From Lachnospiraceae bacterium Marseille-Q4251 (GTDB lineage: Bacteria; Bacillota; Clostridia; Lachnospirales; Lachnospiraceae): 64,000 nucleotides of DNA. A program made the position numbers and the translations under genes. Positions 58,154-64,000 of this stretch are shown in pieces (within the stretch, counting starts at the first letter, position 1; the number at the start of each line of letters is the position of its first letter). Where the stretch lies: contig JAGTTO010000001.1 in NCBI GenBank assembly GCA_018223435.1, forward strand, positions 372,001 to 436,000, written 5' to 3'. The notes beneath the pieces are model-generated. The model was not told the DNA's origin, searched no databases, and saw only the letters and a program-made list of their open reading frames with translations.

Positions 58154-58972
58154 TTAAAAGTTATTCAGGAACTCCTGGTTTACCTGGCGCTGGAAAGTAC
58201 CGCGATAATTCAGAGCGATAAATTTCTCCCAGGCTCCCTGAAGAAATTTTCTCCAGGACTCTTCCTCGTATCTTACCAGAATCGGATAGAACAGGATGCC
58301 GTTTCTTCCTGCCGCTTCCAGATCAGAGGGAGCATCGCCGATCATGAGCACATGGTCTTTGTCATAACCGCACTCCAGAAGTTTCTCCACAAGGACGTCT
58401 TTCTCTCCGCCCTCCTGGGTGAGAAACTCTTCCACATAGGAATCAAGGCCATTCTCTTCCCAGTCTTTCTGAACCTCCGCGCTTCCGCCGGCAGAAACCA
58501 CCGCGATATCTGCCATTTTCGCGATCTCCCCCAAGACCTCATGCACACCTTCAAAAGCCTGTACCTCGCCGCCATGCATGAAACTCATGGAGCCGTTTAC
58601 CAGTTCGGACCAGGCCAGCGCTTTTCGCATACACTCATTTCCGGTCTCCTCGTAGGCTTCCTTCAGACTCTCGTCTGAAAGCTCTTCCGCTGTGGAAACC
58701 CAGTGAACATAACCGGCCAGGCCTTCTACTCTCTTATAGTTTTCATTGACTTCCTTCAGCATTTTTGCCAGCCCCCGGAAACGGTTTGTTCCCCGATCCA
58801 GACTGTAGAGATTGATCTCCCTCCACCGCGCAGTCAGTTCGATCTTATATTTTCCCAGATCCCACACCATCAGCATGCAGGGCGCCAGACATTTGTCATG
58901 TTTCAGATCCATCGTGTCCATGACACAGCCGTCAGAATCAATACATACCAGAAATTCTTTTCTTTTTTCCAT
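58154..58972 (-). CDS. HAD superfamily hydrolase
   Basis: 272-aa soluble protein. Motif I is D-S-D-G-C-V-M-D (nucleophile Asp followed two on by Asp), motif II V-V-S-A-G-G, motif III lysine region, and motif IV I-G-D-A-P-S-D-L-E-A-A, typical of a phosphatase acting on a small phosphorylated molecule. The cap region (residues 20-140) is larger than in PGP-type members. The start at 58972 (GGGAGGAACGA before ATG) is chosen over in-frame 59017. It follows the EF-G-like gene after terminator-like hairpins. Substrate unknown. Confidence 0.87.
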   Translation of the reverse strand: MEKRKEFLVCIDSDGCVMDTMDLKHDKCLAPCMLMVWDLGKYKIELTARWREINLYSLDRGTNRFRGLAKMLKEVNENYKRVEGLAGYVHWVSTAEELSDESLKEAYEETGNECMRKALAWSELVNGSMSFMHGGEVQAFEGVHEVLGEIAKMADIAVVSAGGSAEVQKDWEENGLDSYVEEFLTQEGGEKDVLVEKLLECGYDKDHVLMIGDAPSDLEAAGRNGILFYPILVRYEEESWRKFLQGAWEKFIALNYRGTFQRQVNQEFLNNF

Positions 58973-59008
58973 TCGTTCCTCCCTGAAAACCGGCCCTTCT
59001 CCCGAGCC

Positions 59009-59040
59009 GGAAAACATCCGGTGAGAGTTTTCACCGGATG
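59009..59040 (-). terminator. Terminator after the EF-G-like gene
   Basis: CATCCGGTGA pairs with TCACCGGATG, followed by a short TTTTCC in the minus direction. A second hairpin (CCGGC/GCCGG) lies at 58990-59010, so termination may be partial. Confidence 0.65.
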
Positions 59041-59055
59041 CCTTCTTTCTATCTC

Positions 59056-61143
59056 TTACTCTACATTATTATTTACTTTGCTTGCTCTCTCTTCCACTTC
59101 CTTCTTCTGAATATCGGAAGGAGCCTGCTCATAACGGGCGAACTCGTAGGAGAAGTCTCCGCTTCCACCGGTCATCGCACGAAGAGTAGTGGAATATCCG
59201 TAGAGCTCCATGGTCGGAATATCAGCTTCGATGATCTGATTTCCCTTGTGATCCGGGTTCATACCCAGCACACGACCGCGACGTTTGTTCAGATCACCCA
59301 TCACATCACCGGTATATTTATCCGGAACGATGACTTTCAGGGAAGAGATCGGCTCAAGGAGTACCGGAGAAGCTTCCATGAAGCCTTTCTTGAAGGCCAT
59401 GATTGCTGCGGTCTTGAAGGCCATCTCGGAGGAGTCTACCGGATGATAGGAACCATCGTAGAGAACTGCCTTCACACCAACTACCGGATATGCAGCCAGA
59501 GGTCCTCTCTGAACAGACTCCTGGATTCCTTTTTCTACTGCCGGGAAGTAGTTCTTCGGAACAGCTCCGCCTACAACCTCCTGTTCAAATACATAGGGAG
59601 TATCCAGATCGCCTGCAGGTTCAAAGCGCATCTTTACATGACCGTACTGGCCATGGCCGCCGGACTGCTTCTTATATTTTGCTTCCACATCTGCATTCTT
59701 GCGGATCGTCTCGCGGAAAGCTACTTTCGGTTTTACCAGCTCTACCTCAATCTTATATTTGGTGAGGATCTTGCTGATGATAATATCCAGATGCTGGTCG
59801 CCCATACCATAGAGCAATGTCTGACGGTTCTCAGAATCGTTGACAGCCTTCATGGTCAGGTCTTCCTGCATGATCTTGGCCAGAGCCTGAGCTACTTTGT
59901 CGTCATCGCTCTTGTTCTTTGCGTAGTAGCGTTTGTATGTATAGGGGGTCGGAAGATCCGGTCTGCCGTACTGGATCGGGTTATTCTTGGAAGAAAGGGT
60001 ATCGCCCGTCTTCGCATCCAGTTTTCCGATAGCTCCGATATCGCCTGCATGAAGCTCCGGAACCTCAACGGTGCGGCTTCCTTCAAACACATACAGTTTA
60101 CTGAGTTTTTCCTCTGTCTCTTTGGTCACATTGTAAAGGGCATCATCGTTCTTGATAACACCGGAGCAGACCTTGATGAGAGAATATTTACCGATGAAGG
60201 GATCCACAATGGTCTTGAAGATCTGAGCAGACTTCGATTTTGCAAAATCATAATCTGCCTCAAAGACTTCGTTGCTCTTGGTCAGGATACCTGCTTTCTT
60301 TCTGTCGTTGGGTTTCGGGAAGTACTGAACCATATCATCCAGGAGGTTCGCGATACCTTTGAGCTGGGTGCTGGAACCTAAGGTTACCGGTACGATGGTT
60401 CCGTCGTCCACATCAGCGGTCAGAGCCATGAGAATCTCGGGTACGGAGAACTCTTCTCCGTTGAAATAACGGTCCATAAAGTCTTCGCTGGTCTCAGCCA
60501 CTGCCTCAAGAAGAAGCTCGCGGTATTTCTCCAGATATTCTTCAGAATAGGAAGGAATCGGGCACTCTTCCTTCTGACCTTTGGGCAGATAACGGCGGCC
60601 TTTCTTCTTCACAACGTTTACATAGCCGACAAACTGCTCGTTCTCACGGATCGGAAGATGGATCGGAGCGATCTTCTTTCCATATAATTCAGTCAGATCC
60701 TCCACTACCTGACGGAAGCTGGCATTGTCCACATCCATGTTGCTCACATAGAACATTCTCGGAAGTTTATACTTCTCGCAGAGCTCCCAGGCCTTCTGGG
60801 TTCCTACTTCCACGCCGTTCTTACCGGAAACCACGATGATGGCTGCGTCTGCTGCGGATGCTGCTTCCTCTGCCTCACCCACAAAATCAAAATAACCTGG
60901 TGTATCCAGAATGTTCAGCTTGATGTCTCCCCAGATCACCGGTACTACAGATGTATTGATTGAGAATTTACGTTTGATCTCTTCTTTATCAAAATCGCTG
61001 ATCGTATTTCCTTCTGCCACGCTGCCCAGGCGGCTGGTGATGCCTCCCATGTATGCCAATGCCTCTACCAGGCTGGTCTTACCGGAACCACCGTGTCCCA
61101 GAACCACCACGTTACGAATTCTGTCTGTTGTGTACACTTTCAT
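59056..61143 (-). CDS. Elongation factor G-like GTPase (EF-G paralogue)
   Basis: 695-aa five-domain translational GTPase. G1 G-H-G-G-S-G-K-T, G3 D-T-P-G-Y-F-D-F. G4 reads S-N-M-D where canonical EF-G has N-K-M-D. Domain IV contains S-G-G-H-G-Q-Y-G-H-V-K-M-R-F and the C-terminal domain Y-G-Y-S-T-T-L-R-A-M-T-G-G-S-G-D-F. The short switch region and the G4 change mark the EF-G-like clade that accompanies a separate canonical fusA, so this is unlikely to be the main translocase. The start at 61143 (TGGAGGAATATC before ATG) is preferred over in-frame 61158. Its ~90-nt leader contains a GAAATATTCC/GGAAATATTTC hairpin. Confidence 0.9.
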   Translation of the reverse strand: MKVYTTDRIRNVVVLGHGGSGKTSLVEALAYMGGITSRLGSVAEGNTISDFDKEEIKRKFSINTSVVPVIWGDIKLNILDTPGYFDFVGEAEEAASAADAAIIVVSGKNGVEVGTQKAWELCEKYKLPRMFYVSNMDVDNASFRQVVEDLTELYGKKIAPIHLPIRENEQFVGYVNVVKKKGRRYLPKGQKEECPIPSYSEEYLEKYRELLLEAVAETSEDFMDRYFNGEEFSVPEILMALTADVDDGTIVPVTLGSSTQLKGIANLLDDMVQYFPKPNDRKKAGILTKSNEVFEADYDFAKSKSAQIFKTIVDPFIGKYSLIKVCSGVIKNDDALYNVTKETEEKLSKLYVFEGSRTVEVPELHAGDIGAIGKLDAKTGDTLSSKNNPIQYGRPDLPTPYTYKRYYAKNKSDDDKVAQALAKIMQEDLTMKAVNDSENRQTLLYGMGDQHLDIIISKILTKYKIEVELVKPKVAFRETIRKNADVEAKYKKQSGGHGQYGHVKMRFEPAGDLDTPYVFEQEVVGGAVPKNYFPAVEKGIQESVQRGPLAAYPVVGVKAVLYDGSYHPVDSSEMAFKTAAIMAFKKGFMEASPVLLEPISSLKVIVPDKYTGDVMGDLNKRRGRVLGMNPDHKGNQIIEADIPTMELYGYSTTLRAMTGGSGDFSYEFARYEQAPSDIQKKEVEERASKVNNNVE

Positions 61144-61228
61144 ACGATATTCCTCCAATACTAGTTAGTTTTGTAATGCCTTTTGAAATATTTCCCTTGC
61201 TGAAACGGAATATTTCGTGTATGGGTAT

Positions 61229-61257
61229 ATTGTACTAAAAAATCAAATAAATTTCAA
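61229..61257 (-). promoter_or_regulatory. EF-G-like gene promoter
   Basis: TTGAAA, 17-bp spacer, TACAAT in the minus direction. It lies in the 329-bp divergent gap (61144-61472), which otherwise holds the aroF promoter and the leader hairpin at 61183-61216. Confidence 0.75.
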
Positions 61258-61369
61258 CTACTTTATTCAATTTTAACAAGGAGTTTTTGAAATTTTTTTG
61301 GCAAAATGAACTTCTTTTGTGACAGTTCACCTGCGGGTGATATTTTTTGCACTTTAAAGTCATAAAGTA

Positions 61370-61398
61370 TTGACAGGAGAATCCACTGATAGTACAAT
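61370..61398 (+). promoter_or_regulatory. aroF-tyrA-aroA promoter
   Basis: TTGACA, 17-bp spacer, TACAAT, near-consensus. The leader to the aroF ATG is about 68 nt; no T-box or attenuator was recognised. Confidence 0.85.
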
Positions 61399-61472
61399 GA
61401 GTGAAAGCTGTGGCGGATGATTTTTTTCTGTTTCACCTGCTGCATAAAAAAGATGAAAAGGATGAAAAATAT

Positions 61473-62489
61473 ATGATTATCGTAATGAAACCCCATGCTT
61501 CTTCCGAACACGTCCAGGAAGTAAAGCATTTTATTGAAAACAACGGTCTCACCGCACATCTCTCCCAGGGCGAGGAAGTCACGATCATCGGCGTGGTTGG
61601 CGACAAGAAAAAACTCTCGGGCAAAAACCTGGAGCTTCTGCCTGACGTGGATCACATCGTTCCCGTCACCGAGAGCTACAAGCTTTCCAACCGGAAATTC
61701 CATCCGGAACCCAGCATTGTAAAGGTAGGCAATACCGAGATCGGCCCGAACAATCTCACAATCATGGCAGGCCCCTGTGCCATCGAGTCCGAGGAGCAGC
61801 TTATGACCATCGCCAGAGCTGTGAAAAAATCCGGTGCTACGATTCTCCGCGGCGGCGCCTACAAGCCCCGCACTTCCCCCTACTCCTTCCAGGGTCTTGA
61901 GGAGGAAGGCCTCCGCTACATGAAAGAAGCCAGCGAGGAGACCGGACTTGCCACAATCTGCGAAGTCATCAGCACTTCCTCCCTTGAGGCAGCTATTAAA
62001 TATGTAGATATGGTTCAGGTCGGAGCCCGGAATATGCAGAACTTCCAGCTTCTCCGGGAGGTTGGTCGTTCCGGTCATCCGGTCCTCTTAAAGCGAGGTA
62101 TGGCTGCCACCATCGACGAATGGCTCAATGCCGCAGAGTACATCATGGCTGAGGGAAATCCGAATGTTGTCCTCTGTGAGCGCGGCATCCGCACCTACGA
62201 GACTGCCACCAGAAACACCCTCGACATCAGCGCCGTTCCGGTGATCCGTTCCAAATCCCATCTGCCGATTATCGTAGATCCCAGCCACGCCACCGGCGTC
62301 CGCGCCTATGTTGCACCCCTCGCAAAATGCGCCATCGCAGCCGGAGCCGACGGTATTATGGTAGAGACCCACAACAATCCGGCCTGCGCCCTCTCCGATG
62401 GCCCTCAGTCTCTGACCCTGCCCCAGTTTGATGAGCTGGCAAAAATGCTGGATGCCTATGCGAAGTTAGAGGGAAGGGAGTTCTCATGA
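61473..62489 (+). CDS. aroF: 3-deoxy-7-phosphoheptulonate synthase (DAHP synthase)
   Basis: 338-aa enzyme condensing phosphoenolpyruvate and erythrose 4-phosphate, the first step of the shikimate pathway. An N-terminal ferredoxin-like regulatory domain of about 70 residues (MIIVMKPHASSEHVQEVKHF) makes it the Thermotoga-type. Barrel motifs are M-A-G-P-C-A-I-E-S, RGGAYKPRTSPYSFQG, Q-V-G-A-R-N-M-Q-N, K-R-G-M and D-P-S-H-A-T-G. The regulatory domain suggests feedback by Tyr or Phe. The start at 61473 (AAAAGGATG before it) gives the family N-terminus; an upstream in-frame ATG at 61401 lies at the promoter's start region. Confidence 0.96.
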   Translation: MIIVMKPHASSEHVQEVKHFIENNGLTAHLSQGEEVTIIGVVGDKKKLSGKNLELLPDVDHIVPVTESYKLSNRKFHPEPSIVKVGNTEIGPNNLTIMAGPCAIESEEQLMTIARAVKKSGATILRGGAYKPRTSPYSFQGLEEEGLRYMKEASEETGLATICEVISTSSLEAAIKYVDMVQVGARNMQNFQLLREVGRSGHPVLLKRGMAATIDEWLNAAEYIMAEGNPNVVLCERGIRTYETATRNTLDISAVPVIRSKSHLPIIVDPSHATGVRAYVAPLAKCAIAAGADGIMVETHNNPACALSDGPQSLTLPQFDELAKMLDAYAKLEGREFS

Positions 62490-63583
62490 GTTCCTTTACG
62501 GCCGGTTTTATCGGCCTCGGACTCATCGGCGGCTCCATTGTCAGAGCCATGAAATATTATTATCCGGACTGCCGCATCCTGGCCTTTAACAGGAGCCGTT
62601 CCACTCTGGATTATGCCCTGGAGGAAGGGATCATCGATGAGGCCCTTCCTTCCATCAATGAGGCCTTTGCTTCCTGCGATTACATTTTTCTCTGTGCGCC
62701 GGTGGAGACCAACGCCTCCTGCCTGCCGCTTTTGAAGCCTTATATTAAGGAAGGAATGATTCTCACCGATGTGGGAAGCACGAAAACGGACATCCACGCG
62801 GCTGTGGAAAAAAACGGGCTGAACCGCTTTTTCATCGGAGGCCACCCCATGGCAGGTTCCGAGAAGACCGGCATCAGAAATTCCAAACGCATTCTTCTGG
62901 AAAATGCCTACTATATCCTGACCCCAACAAAAGAGGTCGATCCCGCTCTCGTGGAAAAATACAGAGAACTGGTCATTTCCCTGAAGGCCCTTCCGCTGAT
63001 CTTAAGCTGCGAGGAACACGATCTTTCGACGGCGGCTATCAGCCACCTGCCCCATCTCATCGCCGCTTCCCTGGTGAATCTGGTGAAAAATTCCGATTCT
63101 AAGAAGCAGACCATGAAAACCATCGCCGCAGGAGGTTTCAAGGATATCACGCGAATTGCTTCCTCCTCTCCGGAGATGTGGGAACAGATCTGCGCCACCA
63201 ACCGGGACAACATTCTCATCATGCTGAACCGTTATATCGAAAGTCTTGAAGATATCCGAAAAGAACTGACAGACTGTGACAAAGAGGGAATCCATAATCT
63301 TTTCGCCGAGTCCAGGGACTACCGGAATTCGATCTCCGATTCTTCCCAGGGTTCTCTTCCGAAAAGCTACTCCCTCTACTGCGATATGGTGGATGAAGCC
63401 GGAGGAATCGCCGCCCTGGCCACCATCCTCGCCACCAACGGCATCAGCATCAAAAACATCGGTATCGTCCACAACCGTGAATTTGAGGAAGCGGTTCTTC
63501 ATGTGGAATTTTATGAAGAACCTGCCTTGAAAAAAGCGGCGGAGCTTCTCCGGAAATACCGTTACGTCATCTATGAACGTTAG
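62486..63583 (+). CDS. tyrA: Prephenate dehydrogenase
   Basis: 365-aa NAD-dependent enzyme converting prephenate to 4-hydroxyphenylpyruvate. Nucleotide-binding G-L-G-L-I-G-G-S at residues 10-17, [20 protein letters not shown] (catalytic His), S-H-L-P-H-L-I-A-A and a C-terminal ACT domain ([12 protein letters not shown]) for tyrosine sensing. The ATG overlaps the aroF stop (ATGA), so it is coupled to it. Confidence 0.96.
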   Translation: MSSFTAGFIGLGLIGGSIVRAMKYYYPDCRILAFNRSRSTLDYALEEGIIDEALPSINEAFASCDYIFLCAPVETNASCLPLLKPYIKEGMILTDVGSTKTDIHAAVEKNGLNRFFIGGHPMAGSEKTGIRNSKRILLENAYYILTPTKEVDPALVEKYRELVISLKALPLILSCEEHDLSTAAISHLPHLIAASLVNLVKNSDSKKQTMKTIAAGGFKDITRIASSSPEMWEQICATNRDNILIMLNRYIESLEDIRKELTDCDKEGIHNLFAESRDYRNSISDSSQGSLPKSYSLYCDMVDEAGGIAALATILATNGISIKNIGIVHNREFEEAVLHVEFYEEPALKKAAELLRKYRYVIYER

Positions 63584-63596
63584 AAAGGGCTGCATT

Positions 63597-64000
63597 ATGA
63601 AATTTACAAAATCTGCTCCCCTCTGGGGAGAAATCACCGTTCCCGGCGACAAATCCATCTCCCACCGGGCTGTCATGCTCGGTTCCCTGGCAGAAGGAAC
63701 CACGGAAGTGACCAATTTTCTGAAAGGAGCGGACTGTATTTCAACCATCCGTGCTTTTCAGGCCATGGGGATTGATATTGAAGAAAAAGAAGATACGCTG
63801 CTGATCCACGGAAAAGGTCTTCACGGCCTCCAGGCTCCGAAAGAAACCCTGGATATGGGAAACAGCGGAACCACTACGAGACTCCTCTCCGGTATTCTCG
63901 CAGGGCAGACTTTTGAGACCACCCTCACCGGCGACGATTCTCTTAAGAAACGCCCCATGAACCGGATCATCACCCCACTGTCCCAGATGGGCGCCCAAAT
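63597..64000 (+). CDS. aroA: 3-phosphoshikimate 1-carboxyvinyltransferase (EPSP synthase), 5' part
   Basis: Only the first 134 codons are visible; the gene continues past the right edge. [10 protein letters not shown] near residue 16 (Lys and Arg bind substrate) and [13 protein letters not shown] near residue 86 are hallmark motifs; K-K-R-P-M follows. The latter has the N-S-G-T-T form of class II enzymes rather than N-A-G-T. AAAGGG precedes the ATG, 13 nt after tyrA. Confidence 0.95.
   Translation, partial: MKFTKSAPLWGEITVPGDKSISHRAVMLGSLAEGTTEVTNFLKGADCISTIRAFQAMGIDIEEKEDTLLIHGKGLHGLQAPKETLDMGNSGTTTRLLSGILAGQTFETTLTGDDSLKKRPMNRIITPLSQMGAQ

Overview
The window looks like a chromosomal segment of an anaerobic, endospore-forming Lachnospiraceae bacterium (Bacillota, Clostridia). 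The evidence is spore genes (an alpha/beta SASP, GerW/YtfJ, SpoIVA, a Csp-like subtilase), the SCIFF ranthipeptide pair, an oxygen-sensitive glycyl radical enzyme with its activase, RqcH, RemA, DarA and intermediate base composition. No phage, transposase, CRISPR array, rRNA or tRNA gene was seen. Most genes are core housekeeping genes on the minus strand in long, tightly packed runs with many 4-base ATGA overlaps. LAYOUT. 1-2.7 kb: start of an ABC exporter gene behind a structured RNA leader with a 34-codon ORF, then a Na/phosphate symporter-PhoU gene coupled to a methylglyoxal-synthase-like gene that has lost its catalytic residues. 2.9-8.3 kb: SASP, a Lys/Ala-rich DUF6465 protein, and asp23/yloU-fakA/yloV-recG divergent from rpmB, the same neighbourhood as in Bacillus subtilis. 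8.4-9.3 kb: two decayed Rpn-type nuclease genes. 9.4-13.5 kb: DUF2207 membrane protein with a 45-aa companion, then GerW and DUF2953 (the ytfJ-ytfI pair). 13.6-22.9 kb: NUDIX, a PBP and FtsW/RodA pair, U32 peptidase, ZapA, RuvAB, Gx transporter and NusG-II protein. 23-26.3 kb: the lower cobalamin loop-assembly genes cobT-cobU-cobS, a short CobU-like protein and a phosphatase. 26.5-32.7 kb: choline-binding-repeat protein, spoIVA divergent from a Csp-like protease, a Cys/Gly-rich protein, and three small unknown genes. 32.7-36 kb: glycyl radical diol dehydratase and activase. 36-41.6 kb: cinA, pgsA, rimO and yicC-remA-gmk-rpoZ. 42.5-47.7 kb: rqcH convergent with leuS-darA across a 660-bp inverted-repeat and tandem-repeat island. 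47.9-56.7 kb: membrane protein, GGDEF cyclase, AI-2E transporter, recJ, secDF, scfB and scfA. 56.9-64 kb: trigger-factor-like lipoprotein, HAD protein, EF-G-like GTPase, and the start of an aromatic amino acid operon (aroF-tyrA-aroA). MOST UNUSUAL POINTS. (1) The ABC exporter leader at 142-535: a strong promoter, a 34-codon ORF, a terminator, and a perfect 14-nt complement between the ORF's R-L-P codons and the segment just before the exporter's ribosome binding site, which resembles ribosome-mediated attenuation. (2) The island at 44224-44899: two inverted ~110-bp arms, each ending in an outward-reading terminator, around 65-bp tandem repeats. It would make the rqcH and darA transcripts overlap in antisense. 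(3) Several small genes too short for routine calling: the leader peptide, a 45-aa membrane protein, a 47-aa protein and scfA.
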